Positions 46,967 to 56,481 of a DNA stretch of 64,000 bases are shown piece after piece. Under the pieces are notes generated by a model. It worked only from the letters and a program-made list of their open reading frames with translations, was not told the origin of the DNA and searched no databases. The DNA is from Nitrospira sp. (GTDB taxonomy: Bacteria; Nitrospirota; Nitrospiria; Nitrospirales; Nitrospiraceae), in the NCBI GenBank assembly GCA_005116955.1, contig SWDI01000001.1, positions 38,981 to 102,980 on the forward strand, written 5' to 3'. Every line of letters starts with the position of its first letter. The first letter of the stretch is position 1. A program made the position numbers and the translations under genes.

Positions 46967-47638
46967 CTAGTCGGCCTTCAGCATATACCCGCTACCGCGA
47001 ATGGTATGGATCAGTTTCTTGGTTCGGCCTCGATCGATTTTGTTTCGAAGGTAGTTCACATAGACATCGATGACGTTCGTAAAGGTGTCGAAATCTTGAT
47101 TCCACACATGTTCGGAGATCATGGGCCGAGTGAGGACGCGACCGGTGTGACGCATCAGATATTCAAGCAAAGCATACTCTTTCAGCGTCAAATCGATGCG
47201 TTGCCCACCCCGGGTGACATCACGGGTAGCCGGGTTGAGCATCAGATCATCCACCTGGAGGATCCCTGGGCTTTCGGATGACCCACGACGCAACAGGGCT
47301 CGAACACGCGCCAAGAGTTCATCGATCGCGAACGGTTTGGTCAGGTAATCATCGGCACCGGCATCCAATCCTTTGACCCGCTGGTCGATCTGCGATTGCG
47401 CTGAGAGAATCAGCACCGGTGTGTGGACCCGTTCGCGACGGATATTCTTCAGCACATCCAGACCTGACATGGAGGGCAGCATCACGTCGACGACCAGGAG
47501 ATCGTAGTTGGTCGCTAGAGCCATTTCCAATCCCTTGGCTCCGTCCTCACAGAGGTCGACAGCATAGCTTTCTTCTTCAAGCGCCCGTTTAATAAAACAA
47601 CCGACTTTGGTTTCATCTTCTATGACAAGCACGCGCAT
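46967..47638 (-). CDS. OmpR/PhoB-family response regulator
   Basis: A 223-residue regulator starting at ATG 47638 (MRVLVIEDETKVG). The receiver has phospho-acceptor Asp in LLVVDVMLPSMSG and Lys in YLTKPFAIDE; the C-terminal winged helix has LTLKEYALLEYLMRHTGRV and IDVYVNYLRNKID, ending IRGSGYMLK. It is the cognate partner of the kinase immediately downstream. An in-frame GTG six bases earlier is an alternative start. Confidence 0.94.
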   Translation of the reverse strand: MRVLVIEDETKVGCFIKRALEEESYAVDLCEDGAKGLEMALATNYDLLVVDVMLPSMSGLDVLKNIRRERVHTPVLILSAQSQIDQRVKGLDAGADDYLTKPFAIDELLARVRALLRRGSSESPGILQVDDLMLNPATRDVTRGGQRIDLTLKEYALLEYLMRHTGRVLTRPMISEHVWNQDFDTFTNVIDVYVNYLRNKIDRGRTKKLIHTIRGSGYMLKAD

Positions 47639-47738
47639 ACACACCCCAACAAATATTGAGCAGCGGCGTGATTATACCAGACCGAAGACTATGAATCATG
47701 AAGCGTACAGTGGCTCTCACTCGTCACGAAGCGGGGAC

Positions 47739-48392
47739 TTAGGTCGAATCGCCAGGGAAGGTTTGTTCCAGAGAGGTAATCATGGGCTTGCTGTCGCGGA
47801 TCGTGAAGACCAGCGTTTCCTCGCCTTCCGTCTTGAATTCTCGATTGGCCTGGCGAAGCGTCTCTGTCGACTTGAAGGAGACTTTCGCGCTCCGTTCATC
47901 GACGGCCACCGACACGGACGTATTCGTCCGAGTGAAATCGTGGGCGCTGGGAAAGGCGAAGCTCATGGCGAGCGTCTTCCGGTAATCTTCCCGCGTCAGC
48001 ATGGCCATCTGTTGTTGCGGGCCTTGCTTCAGATGAATAGTGATGGTCGCGTCGTGAGCAATGTGGCGCAGGACGCCGTCGACATCCTTTCGTCGAACAG
48101 CTTCGTCGAGTGCGTTGAGAAGATGGTCGATCCCTTCACGAGTCAGACGGACATCGGGCTGAAAGGGCTTCACCTGCGAATCTGTGAGAACCACGCTGGG
48201 TTGACTTGTCGGTTCATGGGGAGCCAGAAACTTGGTGACCAGACTCTGATTCTTGAAAATCGCGTACCCTGCGTATCCGATGGCCACTGTAGCACCCAGC
48301 ACAAAGAGAATGACAATGGCCTTTACCATCGAGAAGCGTGGCGGCGCTCGCTTCTCGGTCCTCTCATCGGTCCCCTGCTTCATGGCGACCAT
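47739..48392 (-). CDS. Membrane-anchored NTF2/SnoaL-like hypothetical protein
   Basis: A 217-residue protein with a single N-terminal membrane helix (about 24-46, VKAIVILFVLGATVAIGYAGYA). The outer part contains an NTF2-like fold pattern: LDEAVRRKDVDGVLRHIAHDATITI, followed by strands ending in a long beta hairpin (ETLVFTIRDSKPMITSLEQ). Such domains bind small ligands or serve as assembly modules. GGAGAG lies eight bases ahead of the ATG. It sits 100 bp upstream of the two-component pair on the same strand. Function unknown. Confidence 0.65.
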   Translation of the reverse strand: MVAMKQGTDERTEKRAPPRFSMVKAIVILFVLGATVAIGYAGYAIFKNQSLVTKFLAPHEPTSQPSVVLTDSQVKPFQPDVRLTREGIDHLLNALDEAVRRKDVDGVLRHIAHDATITIHLKQGPQQQMAMLTREDYRKTLAMSFAFPSAHDFTRTNTSVSVAVDERSAKVSFKSTETLRQANREFKTEGEETLVFTIRDSKPMITSLEQTFPGDST

Positions 48393-48682
48393 AGGTCAGC
48401 TCTCCGGACTGAAGATATGAGGTAACAATAGCGTGAATCATGTGAAAAGCAATCAAAGCCGACGGCGCTGCAGGCCAATGTACTCCTCGGAACACGTGCC
48501 GAGCCCGACGGCTGCTTCAGACAAGGCCTCCTCTCAACACAGCCATTGTCATGACGATGAAATCATCTCCGGAAAGCGGGTCTAGTCTCTTGGAAAAAAA
48601 GCGGATCGCGTGGTACCCTGCGAGAGTAACGAAGTACTACTCAACCCGTTCTCTATGAGCTAACCAGAGGGTAGCCGACTCC

Positions 48683-51571
48683 ATGACCACTCAGAATTGG
48701 CGTCAACCGACCGACGACTTTATTCACCGACACCTGGGTCCCACCAGGGCCGACATTCAGGAGATGCTCGCCACGTTAGGCCTACGCTCGCTCGACACAT
48801 TGACCGATACCGCCATTCCTCCTGATATTCGATTTCGTCGATCCCTGGACATTCCGGTCGGCGACGGCGAGCAGGCTGTCCTGGCCCGCTTGAAAGATAT
48901 CGCGTCCCAAAATAAGGTCTATCGATCGTTGATCGGCATGGGGTACTACGATTGCGTCACCCCGAGCGTCATCCAGAGAAACATTCTAGAAAACCCGGCT
49001 TGGTATACGCAATACACCCCCTACCAATCCGAGATCTCACAAGGCCGCTTAGAAGCGCTTGTGAACTTCCAGACCATGGTGGCGGACTTGACCGGTCTAC
49101 CGCTGGCGAATGCCTCGCTGTTGGATGAAGCGACCGCTGCAGCCGAAGCGATGGCGATGTGTTACACGATCGCCCACAACGCAGGCGAGGATCGAAAGGA
49201 ATTCTTTGTCTCGCGCGACTGCCATCCACAGACCTTGGCAGTGTTGCAGACCAGAGCCGAGCCTCTGGGTATCGTCATCAAGACCGGTGTCGCCTCGTCC
49301 GTTGATTGTTCGCGTCCTCAGTTGTGCGGCCTGTTGTTGCAGTACCCGGCCACGGATGGCTATGTGAGTGATTTCAGCACATTGGTCGCACAGGCGCATG
49401 AGGCCGGTGTTCTCGTGGTGGTGGCGACCGATCTTCTCGCGCTGACCTTGCTCCGCTCGCCCGGGGAATTTGGCGCCGATATTGCCGTCGGTTCGACACA
49501 ACGCTTCGGTGTTCCGATTGGTTTCGGTGGACCCCATGCTGCGTTTCTCGCGACCAGAGAGAAATACAAACGACAGATGCCGGGTCGCCTTGTTGGTGTC
49601 TCGAAGGATGTGACCGGCAAACCAGCCATCAGGCTTTCGCTTCAGACGAGGGAGCAACATATTCGGCGGGAGAAGGCCACCAGTAATATCTGCACGGCTC
49701 AAGTCTTGTTGGCCGTCATGGCCGCCATGTATGCGGTGTATCATGGGCCGGACGGGTTGCGTCGGATTGCCGAACGTGTACACGGCCTTACGTTGCTATT
49801 GGCTGAAGGACTGCGTCGGCTTGGATTCGACGTATTGCCGAAAGTCTTCTTCGATACGGTTCGGATACCGGTCCCCAAAGCTCAAGCCGATCAAATTACG
49901 ACCAGGGCGAACGAACACGGAGTCAATTTCCGACACTATGAAGACGGCTCCATCGGCATTTCACTCGATGAAGTCAGCTCCGAGGAAGAAGTCCACCGTC
50001 TCCTGCGCATCTTCGTCGGGCATGACCAGTTACCATTCCGACTTTCCGATCTCGCTGACGCCATTGATCTCAGCTACTCATCTCCCTTGGCCAGAGCGAG
50101 CAAATACCTGACGCATGAGGTCTTCCATCGCTACCACTCCGAGCACGAGATGCTCCGCTATCTCCACAGACTACAGGCCAAGGACCTTTCTCTTGTCCAC
50201 TCCATGATCCCGCTGGGTTCCTGCACCATGAAGCTGAACGCCACGACGGAAATGCTACCGGTCACGTGGCCGGAGTTCGCTCGTTTGCACCCCTTCGCGC
50301 CAACTGAACAAACACGTGGCTATCGGACGTTGTTCGAACAACTCGAATCGTGGTTGGCTGAGATTGCCGGATTTGCAACGTTCTCGCTCCAACCGAACGC
50401 GGGGTCACAGGGCGAATATTCGGGCCTGATGATGATTCGGGCCTACCATCGGGCGAAGGGAGAAACACACCGAGACGTCTGCTTAATCCCAGTATCAGCC
50501 CACGGCACGAACCCCGCCAGTGCCGCCATGGTTGGGATGACGGTCGTCGTGGTTGCCTGCGATCAGGAGGGCAATGTGGATGTCGCTGACTTGGAGGCCA
50601 AGGCCGCCCAATATCGAGATCGACTATCGGCCTTGATGCTCACCTATCCGTCAACTCACGGAGTGTTTGAGGCGAGCGTACGGCGCATTTGCCAAATCGT
50701 CCATACCCATGGCGGTCAAGTCTATATCGACGGGGCCAATATGAATGCCATGGTAGGCCTCTGCCGCCTGGGCGACATCGGAGCGGACGTCTGCCATCTC
50801 AACCTCCATAAGACATTTTGTATTCCCCATGGAGGTGGAGGACCTGGTGTGGGACCAATTGGAGTGGCACGGCATCTCGTGCCGTTTCTACCGGGACATC
50901 CAGTGATCAAGCTTGGCGGGCCTCAAGCCATCGGTCCCGTGTCGGCGGCCCCGTTCGGCAGTCCGAGTATTCTTCCCATCTCCTGGGTGTACATCGCCTT
51001 GATGGGGCGAGACGGATTGACCAAAGCCACGCAGGTGGCCATCCTCAATGCCAACTACATGGCCAAGCGGATGGAAAAACATTACCCCATTCTGTACCGG
51101 GGCGATTCCGGATTGGTGGCTCACGAATTCATCCTGGATCTCCGTGAATTCAAGGAGAGCGCTGGAGTCGAAGCCATGGATGTCGCCAAGCGATTGATGG
51201 ACTACGGCTTCCATGCCCCAACCGTGTCGTTCCCCGTGGCCGGCACACTCATGATCGAACCGACGGAAAGCGAAGCCAAGAGTGAGCTGGATCGGTTCTG
51301 CGAGGCGCTGATCCTGATCCGCGCCGAGATTCAAGAAATTGTCGACGGACGGCAGCCACGGACGAACAATGTGCTGAAAAACGCACCTCACACCGCGTCC
51401 GCCGTCACGGCGACGGAGTGGAGTCGGCCTTACAGCCGAGAGCAGGCGGCGTTTCCCGCACCCTGGCTGAGGAACAGCAAGTTCTGGCCGAGCGTGAGCC
51501 GCATCGATGAGGCCTATGGCGACCGCCATCTGGTCTGCAGCTGTCCTCCGATCGAAAGCTATCAGTCCTAG
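48683..51571 (+). CDS. gcvP: Glycine dehydrogenase (aminomethyl-transferring), P-protein
   Basis: A 962-residue PLP enzyme of the glycine cleavage system, full-length single-chain form with both homologous halves. The N-terminal block is [17 protein letters not shown]; the PLP-binding Lys is in [31 protein letters not shown] is another conserved block. It decarboxylates glycine and passes the aminomethyl group to the H-protein. gcvT and gcvH are not in this window. The 290-bp upstream region shows no recognisable glycine riboswitch. Confidence 0.97.
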   Translation: MTTQNWRQPTDDFIHRHLGPTRADIQEMLATLGLRSLDTLTDTAIPPDIRFRRSLDIPVGDGEQAVLARLKDIASQNKVYRSLIGMGYYDCVTPSVIQRNILENPAWYTQYTPYQSEISQGRLEALVNFQTMVADLTGLPLANASLLDEATAAAEAMAMCYTIAHNAGEDRKEFFVSRDCHPQTLAVLQTRAEPLGIVIKTGVASSVDCSRPQLCGLLLQYPATDGYVSDFSTLVAQAHEAGVLVVVATDLLALTLLRSPGEFGADIAVGSTQRFGVPIGFGGPHAAFLATREKYKRQMPGRLVGVSKDVTGKPAIRLSLQTREQHIRREKATSNICTAQVLLAVMAAMYAVYHGPDGLRRIAERVHGLTLLLAEGLRRLGFDVLPKVFFDTVRIPVPKAQADQITTRANEHGVNFRHYEDGSIGISLDEVSSEEEVHRLLRIFVGHDQLPFRLSDLADAIDLSYSSPLARASKYLTHEVFHRYHSEHEMLRYLHRLQAKDLSLVHSMIPLGSCTMKLNATTEMLPVTWPEFARLHPFAPTEQTRGYRTLFEQLESWLAEIAGFATFSLQPNAGSQGEYSGLMMIRAYHRAKGETHRDVCLIPVSAHGTNPASAAMVGMTVVVVACDQEGNVDVADLEAKAAQYRDRLSALMLTYPSTHGVFEASVRRICQIVHTHGGQVYIDGANMNAMVGLCRLGDIGADVCHLNLHKTFCIPHGGGGPGVGPIGVARHLVPFLPGHPVIKLGGPQAIGPVSAAPFGSPSILPISWVYIALMGRDGLTKATQVAILNANYMAKRMEKHYPILYRGDSGLVAHEFILDLREFKESAGVEAMDVAKRLMDYGFHAPTVSFPVAGTLMIEPTESEAKSELDRFCEALILIRAEIQEIVDGRQPRTNNVLKNAPHTASAVTATEWSRPYSREQAAFPAPWLRNSKFWPSVSRIDEAYGDRHLVCSCPPIESYQS

Positions 51572-51694
51572 CCAGCTCATCCTACGCCGTTGCCTCTTGG
51601 CTATCCTCTCCTGCATGGGCGACAGTCGACCCTGCCTTGTCCATTTTCCACGCTCACAGTAGAGTACAGAAGCGGACTCTGACGAGGAGGTTCT

Positions 51695-53014
51695 ATGAGC
51701 CACATCGGACGTCGAGGTTTTCTGGTACGGACTGGTTTGGCCTTGGGCGCAGCGGTTCTGGCTGGTGCCCACGCGCGCGCGTCTGCCGATCAACAAGCCC
51801 CGCAGTACAGATTCAAGAACTGGGAAGACCTCCGAACCCAATTTCCGTTGTCTCCCCAACTCATCCATCTGGCGGCATTTTTTCTCGCATCCCATCCGAC
51901 GCCGGTGCGCGAAGCGATCGAGCGGCACCGCGCCGGCCTCGATGCCGATCCCATCGGCTATTGGGTTGAACATGAGGAGAAACAGGAAGCGAAGGTGCTC
52001 CAGGCCGCAGCCGACTACCTGGGCGGCAATCCGACCGATATCGCCTTAACCGACAGTACGACGATGGGACTGGGGCTTCTCTATGGTGGTCTCAAGCTTG
52101 GCAACGAGCAGGAAATTCTGACAACGACCCACGACCATTATTCGACGGAAACGGCGCTGCGTCTCCGTGCCGAACGGACAGGCGCCATGGTGCGACAGAT
52201 TCACCTCTATCGTTCCACCAAAACTGTGTCTCGCGATGAAATCGTCGATTCGTTGCGCAAGGGCATCACCCCGATGACGCGCATTATTGCAGTCACCTGG
52301 GTGCATTCCAGTACAGGGCTTAAACTGCCCATTCATGAGATGGCGCTGGCGATCCAGGCCATCAATCGTTCGAGAGACGAGCGGGACCGGATCATCTTCT
52401 GCGTGGATGGAGTCCATGCCTTGGGAGTTGAAGATTTCCGCGTAAGCGAACTCGGCTGCGACTTCCTCATCGCCGGAACCCACAAGTGGATGTTTGGTCC
52501 CCGTGGAACCGGTTTGGTTTGGGGCCACCCAAAAGCATGGCCGATCGCCAGGGCGACGATCCCAACCTTTAGTGGGCAAGCCTATGAGCTCTGGATGGAG
52601 AACAAATCGTCAAAAGACCTTCCCCCATCAGTGCACATGACCCCCGGAGGGTTCCATTCATTCGAACATCGTTGGGCGCTGGGTGAAGCCTTCACCTTTC
52701 ATCAGACCATCGGGAAATCCAAGGTCACGCAACGCATCTATGAGCTGAACCAGCAGATGAAGCAAGGCTTGGCGGCCATGCCTCATGTCACGCTCCACAC
52801 GCCAATGTCCCAGGATCTGTCGGCAGGGATCGTGTGTTTTGAGGTGACTGGTATGGCGCCTCCCCAGGTGGTGGAAAAGCTCCGGCAGCACAACATCGTC
52901 GGCAGCGTGACACCCTACGCAACCAAGTATGTCCGACTTGCGCCGAGCCTCATCAACTCACCGAAGGAAATTGAAACGACGCTCGAAGCGATCAGAAAGT
53001 TGCGTGCGTCGTAG
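51695..53014 (+). CDS. Tat-exported class-V aminotransferase (isopenicillin-N-epimerase/desulfurase-like)
   Basis: A 439-residue PLP enzyme of fold type I. It carries an N-terminal twin-arginine signal (RRGFLVRTGLALGAAVLAG, ending AHARASA) and should be exported folded with its cofactor. The PLP Lys is in LIAGTHKWMFGPRGTGLVWG, and VDGVHALGV supplies the PLP-contact Asp/His. The family includes cysteine desulfurases, isopenicillin N epimerase-like and kynureninase-like enzymes; the substrate cannot be assigned. GAGGAGGTTCT precedes the ATG. Confidence 0.86.
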   Translation: MSHIGRRGFLVRTGLALGAAVLAGAHARASADQQAPQYRFKNWEDLRTQFPLSPQLIHLAAFFLASHPTPVREAIERHRAGLDADPIGYWVEHEEKQEAKVLQAAADYLGGNPTDIALTDSTTMGLGLLYGGLKLGNEQEILTTTHDHYSTETALRLRAERTGAMVRQIHLYRSTKTVSRDEIVDSLRKGITPMTRIIAVTWVHSSTGLKLPIHEMALAIQAINRSRDERDRIIFCVDGVHALGVEDFRVSELGCDFLIAGTHKWMFGPRGTGLVWGHPKAWPIARATIPTFSGQAYELWMENKSSKDLPPSVHMTPGGFHSFEHRWALGEAFTFHQTIGKSKVTQRIYELNQQMKQGLAAMPHVTLHTPMSQDLSAGIVCFEVTGMAPPQVVEKLRQHNIVGSVTPYATKYVRLAPSLINSPKEIETTLEAIRKLRAS

Positions 53015-53076
53015 ATCGTAAAGGATCGGTCTTTCATGCCGGTTCATCCCGGTCGAAACTCCGACGTACGCGTCGA

Positions 53077-53448
53077 TCAACGGGGCAATTCAAAGCTACA
53101 GCACAACTTTCTGGCAGCGTGCCCTAAAGACTGATCGAGGGTCCAGAGTGTTACGTGCTGGAGCACGGCAGAGGCAAGGAGATGCACGTCGATCCACCCT
53201 AAGCCCTGCCCAAAAAGTTTGTGGTTATCAATAAACGAGAGGATCTCCTGATAGTCGATCGTGGGTGTCGTAGGCAGGACCGCCATGGACTCGAGCACCA
53301 TCGATCGATGTTTCATGTTGCCGCATGCGACTTCTCCGATGACGAGTGGATGACAGAGGACCAGGTCTTCGTCCAGTAAGCGTCGGAGCACGGAGGAGTC
53401 GGATCGAAAATGATCGATCCACACGGACGTGTCCACTAGCGTGGGCAT
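53077..53448 (-). CDS. vapC: VapC-family PIN-domain toxin
   Basis: A 123-residue PIN ribonuclease. The acidic active-site residues are present: Asp in LVDTSVWIDHF, Glu in VIGEVACG, Asp in GWIDVHLLAS and Asp in TLDQSL. It would cleave tRNA or rRNA when freed from its antitoxin. The start lies 2 bp after the vapB stop. It borders the 3' end of the aminotransferase gene (convergent) and belongs to the accessory block with the TIR-FGE gene. Confidence 0.9.
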   Translation of the reverse strand: MPTLVDTSVWIDHFRSDSSVLRRLLDEDLVLCHPLVIGEVACGNMKHRSMVLESMAVLPTTPTIDYQEILSFIDNHKLFGQGLGWIDVHLLASAVLQHVTLWTLDQSLGHAARKLCCSFELPR

Positions 53449-53450
53449 GC

Positions 53451-53642
53451 CTAGGCAGACCGGCGGCGGCGGATTTCTTTGAGCTGGGGGTCACTGCCTC
53501 CCAGTCGTGCGAGCCGCTTGGCGGCCTCGCGCGAAATCAACGCTTCAAGTCCCAAGCGAACAAGCTGCGTTTTTTCGTGAACGCCGGTGAGTTGCCCGGC
53601 GCGCTTGAGGAGCTGATCGTCGATGTTAAGTGTCGTTCGCAT
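53451..53642 (-). CDS. vapB: VapB-family ribbon-helix-helix antitoxin
   Basis: A 63-residue antitoxin with an N-terminal ribbon-helix-helix domain (MRTTLNIDDQLLKRAGQL, then KTQLVRLGLEALI) and a C-terminal toxin-binding tail (LGGSDPQLKEIRRRR). It is the VapB class most often paired with PIN toxins. ATG 53642 is taken as the start; ATG 53648 is equally possible since neither has a strong ribosome site. A repeated ATATGCAT element overlaps the start. Confidence 0.88.
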   Translation of the reverse strand: MRTTLNIDDQLLKRAGQLTGVHEKTQLVRLGLEALISREAAKRLARLGGSDPQLKEIRRRRSA

Positions 53643-53658
53643 ATGCATCAATATGCAT
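53641..53658. promoter_or_regulatory. Putative VapB operator: tandem ATATGCAT
   Basis: ATATGCAT occurs twice (53641-53648 and 53651-53658) separated by CA. Each unit contains the palindrome ATGCAT, and the pair covers both possible vapB start codons. Ribbon-helix-helix antitoxins bind repeated short palindromes like this to repress their own operon. Confidence 0.55.
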
Positions 53659-53668
53659 GACTGAGGCA

Positions 53669-54943
53669 TCAGCCGTCAAGCTGCTTCTTGTGTGACGGAG
53701 CCATCGGAGGCAAAGAGTCAAAGAACAAAGTGAAAAGGGCTAGGGAATGTCCTGGACGAGACGAAAACCCAGGAATGTCGCCCCGGGTGACGGTGCCGCC
53801 CCTGCCCCGGGCGGATGCACGCAGGCCCCCCGGCTTGAAGTGCCAGGAACCACCACGGATCACGCGCAGGGCGACGCTTTCGCCATACCAACTTGAGCAC
53901 CATCCCCAGACATTGCCCGCCATGTCGAAACATCCATAGGGGCTGACTCCGTTCGGATAGTGAGTGACCGGGGTCGTGTGATCAATACCAGATTCCCCAC
54001 TTTTACACTTATTATTGTTGAACTTCCCGCCCCAGGGATACTCTCGCCCGTCTTCACCGCGTGCCGCCTTTTCCCACTCCTTCTCTGTCGGAAGACGCTT
54101 GCCGGACCAGTTGGCGTACGCTTCCGCCTCGTAGTAACTCACGCCGACAACAGGATGGTCGGCCTGGTTCCATCGCTTGTCACTCCAAAATTGGGGACTT
54201 TCGATGTTCTGTTCCGTCTTCCACACCCACCCTTCATCCGACCAGTACCTCTGATTCTCATAGCCACCTGCCTCAATGAAAGCTCGATACTTCTCGTTTG
54301 TCATGGGGTACTTGTCGATCCAATAGTCGTGCTCGATCACGACGCGAGCCTTCTCGTCGCCATACAAGAAGGGCCCTTTGGGGACTTTCACCATATCCAT
54401 TGGGGCGGCAGAGGACATGGGTTGTCGTTCTGTGAGAACAGGCTTGGACTGTGTTGTTGGTGCCGTTTGAGGCTCACTCAAGCCTTGCACCGGCTGCTTT
54501 AGATGCGCAATCAACCGATCCATGTCCTTGTGAAAGTCCGGATCAGGGCGGACGACAATACCGTTCCGGTACGACACGTCTTGAATGCTGGCAGGAAGAC
54601 GTTCTGCCAGCGGGATCTTGGCGCCTTGGACAAGCACCGGAATAACTGGAATCTGACGCTTCAGTGCTGATTCAATTTCAATCCGTACAAAGTCGCCAGG
54701 GTCTTCAAGTCTGGACTTTCCCTTGCGGCCTTTGGCCTTCATCCAATCCCGCCCGATGACCGCAAGGAACACATCACACTTCGCCACCTGTTCATCCAGA
54801 TAGGTCCGAAAGTCGACGCCCAAGGGAATCGAATCGACATCTCGAAAGACCGATTGTGGAAATACCTGGATGAGCCGGTCGTAGATCCGACCGGTGACAT
54901 CGGCACTATCTTCGCGACGATACGAAATCAGAATCTTGCTCAT
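53669..54943 (-). CDS. TIR-FGE/CLec-fold protein with DGR-like variable 3' end; one-base frameshift near stop
   Basis: Starts at ATG 54943 (MSKILISYRREDSADVTGRI). Residues about 1-130 are a TIR domain (CDVFLAVIGRDW, acidic RIEIESALKRQIPVIPVLV), about 130-185 a linker, and the rest an FGE-sulfatase/C-type-lectin-like domain (MVKVPKGPFLYG, RLPTEKEWEKAARG, DMAGNVWGWC, RVIRGGSWHFKPGG). After DIPGF the frame runs on for about 27 unrelated codons. Removing one T in GGGTTTTCG restores GFRLVQDIP and a stop at 53740-53742, matching the end of the paralogous domain at 30590. So the gene is either frameshifted at its last codons or has a sequencing error. TIR domains often cleave NAD or make signal nucleotides in immunity. 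Confidence 0.85.
   Translation of the reverse strand: MSKILISYRREDSADVTGRIYDRLIQVFPQSVFRDVDSIPLGVDFRTYLDEQVAKCDVFLAVIGRDWMKAKGRKGKSRLEDPGDFVRIEIESALKRQIPVIPVLVQGAKIPLAERLPASIQDVSYRNGIVVRPDPDFHKDMDRLIAHLKQPVQGLSEPQTAPTTQSKPVLTERQPMSSAAPMDMVKVPKGPFLYGDEKARVVIEHDYWIDKYPMTNEKYRAFIEAGGYENQRYWSDEGWVWKTEQNIESPQFWSDKRWNQADHPVVGVSYYEAEAYANWSGKRLPTEKEWEKAARGEDGREYPWGGKFNNNKCKSGESGIDHTTPVTHYPNGVSPYGCFDMAGNVWGWCSSWYGESVALRVIRGGSWHFKPGGLRASARGRGGTVTRGDIPGFSSRPGHSLALFTLFFDSLPPMAPSHKKQLDG
53740..53848 (-). other. DGR-like variable repeat at the 3' end of the TIR-FGE gene
   Basis: From the GGTTCCTGG framework to the expected stop, the codons on the minus strand at twelve positions are CAC, TTC, GGC, GCC, GGC, GGC, GGC, ACC, ACC, GGC, GAC and ATT, between invariant framework codons (CCG GGG, CTG CGT GCA TCC, CGG, AGG, CGG, GGG TTT). 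All twelve end in C or T, as expected if a template with AAC/AAT codons had been copied with random changes at A. GTCCAGGACATTCCC before the stop would be the fixed homing end. Confidence 0.55.
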
Positions 54944-55192
54944 GGTCTCACAACAGGAAGCTGAGGCCCCACAGCCATCCCAATGGGCCGTGGCGCCAGA
55001 TTCTACGCATTTGCCCGAAGAACGCAAGGTGGGAAGCTGATAATTGGAGCCCTGCCCGAAGTCATATGTTCGCGAAGACTAGACCAGCATATCTCACGCT
55101 GGGAAAACGACAAGTAGCTGATTAGACGTCTAGGTGGAATGAAGTGTGGAAGGTGTTTAGTTTGGGAGGCGTGAGCGTAACTTTCTAATTGC

Positions 55193-55750
55193 TTACTTCT
55201 CGCCGCATTTCTTGAATTTCGACTCTTGGCACTGTTCAGCCATCTGCTGCGCTTTTGTGATCTGCTCCGGCGTCATGCGTGATGACGTACGATCTCGGTC
55301 CTTCGTGATTTCAGTTTTCGACCCGCTACTCGACGACGCGATCGCCATGCTGAACCACACATAGGCCAGAACCTGATTCGGTTGAACGCCCTGTCCCTTC
55401 GCATACATCTGCGCGAGTTCGTTTTGGCCTCCCGCATGGCCTTGGCCGGCCGCCATGCGATGCCATTTCAGTGCCGCTTGGTAGTCCTGTTCCACACCCA
55501 GACCACTGGCATACAGCAGCCCTAGGTTATACTGAGCCCGTGCATCCCCTCGTTGTGCCAAGGGGTAAAAAAGTCCTGCCGCGACTCGATAATCTCCACG
55601 CTGCAGCGCGTCGTATGGCTCCTCCCCGGCCAGAGGAATCGATTTCTGAGGGGCCACTGGCTTGGGATTCCCTGTCAGGGGTTCCGCCACCACCGCAATC
55701 GCGGCACTGCTCAGGATCAAGACTCCCACGAGCACGAATCCTCTCATCAT
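55193..55750 (-). CDS. Secreted Sel1-repeat protein
   Basis: About 185 residues from ATG 55750, with a signal peptide (MRGFVLVGVLILSSAAIAVVA) and two to three Sel1-like repeats (DARAQYNLGLLYASGLGVEQ, then GQNELAQMYAKGQGVQP). The C-terminal tail is Ser- and Lys-rich with two Cys (CQESKFKKC). Sel1 repeats form alpha-solenoids for protein contacts, here in the periplasm or envelope. Starts at 55765 or 55774 are also possible; the latter follows GGAG-rich sequence. Its role beside the TIR-FGE gene is unclear. Confidence 0.75.
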   Translation of the reverse strand: MMRGFVLVGVLILSSAAIAVVAEPLTGNPKPVAPQKSIPLAGEEPYDALQRGDYRVAAGLFYPLAQRGDARAQYNLGLLYASGLGVEQDYQAALKWHRMAAGQGHAGGQNELAQMYAKGQGVQPNQVLAYVWFSMAIASSSSGSKTEITKDRDRTSSRMTPEQITKAQQMAEQCQESKFKKCGEK

Positions 55751-56074
55751 GTTCCTACCTGTCATCCTAGTCATTTCTCCTGATGCCGATCGATTCGCCA
55801 GAGGTAACCTGATAACGGCTTCTTGAGCCTTCACATTCTCTGCAAGTGGATCCCTCAGGACAGAGCTCATTGTTGTTGAATCGGACCAAACTGTCACCAA
55901 AATATCATTTTGGGGCTGATGATGATACGTGGAACGTTGTAGAAACGGTACGTGGCGGTCGATGAGTCCACAAAGGCATCAAGCTGGACAGGCACCATCA
56001 TGACGAGGGAAGGAAAGCCTTGAAATTGTGCCGCTGGGTTATTGAATAGGTGCCTTCGACTACCCCATCCGTCT

Positions 56075-56305
56075 TCAAGTCTTGTCTTCCCCTGTTTTCT
56101 CATCTATTCGTGAAAAGCGCGGGACAGATACGCCTCCCTTATCGACGCTCTCAGTAAACATGGCAAGGGGTCTTACCCAGAGGCCTTGATCGCCATACAA
56201 TGCCCGGTACACGACAAACGCCTCTTCCGTTTCTGAATGTCTGGCAACCCCCAAGACTTCATACTGCTGCCCTTTATGGTGACGGTAAACCCCCGGTGAA
56301 ACCAT
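56075..56305 (-). CDS. DUF1653-family small protein
   Basis: A 76-residue protein starting MVSPGVYRHHKGQQYEVLGV and continuing ARHSETEEAFVVYRALYG and LWVRPLAMFTE. This is the compact DUF1653 beta-barrel pattern (YRHYKGxxYxVlgvArHseT... vVYralyg... WvRPl.mF). The biochemical function of the family is unknown to me. No close neighbour on the same strand. Confidence 0.85.
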   Translation of the reverse strand: MVSPGVYRHHKGQQYEVLGVARHSETEEAFVVYRALYGDQGLWVRPLAMFTESVDKGGVSVPRFSRIDEKTGEDKT

Positions 56306-56481
56306 GATCAACCGTTCCTCATACAGTGGATAACTGCGTGTTTGCTCGACAGATACGTGACAATTCAGCCAAGCCAGACGTCTGAAGGGGTGTTAACTGG
56401 TTTTAAAAAAAGGAAACGATAAAACGATGACCCCCTTAATATTGGGAAAGAGGAACGTACCACAATTCTGCTGCGCTTCGG

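Noticed and set aside
48393..48682. Glycine riboswitch upstream of gcvP
   Set aside because: The 290-bp leader was scanned for the conserved glycine-aptamer blocks; none was found, so no riboswitch is called.
55028..55192. Template repeat or reverse transcriptase near the TIR-FGE gene
   Set aside because: The gap upstream of the gene has no adenine-rich copy of the variable segment, and no reading frame in the window shows reverse-transcriptase motifs.
55894..56103. 69-codon minus-strand frame after the DUF1653 gene
   Set aside because: No family resemblance, no clear ribosome site and a composition typical of non-coding sequence.
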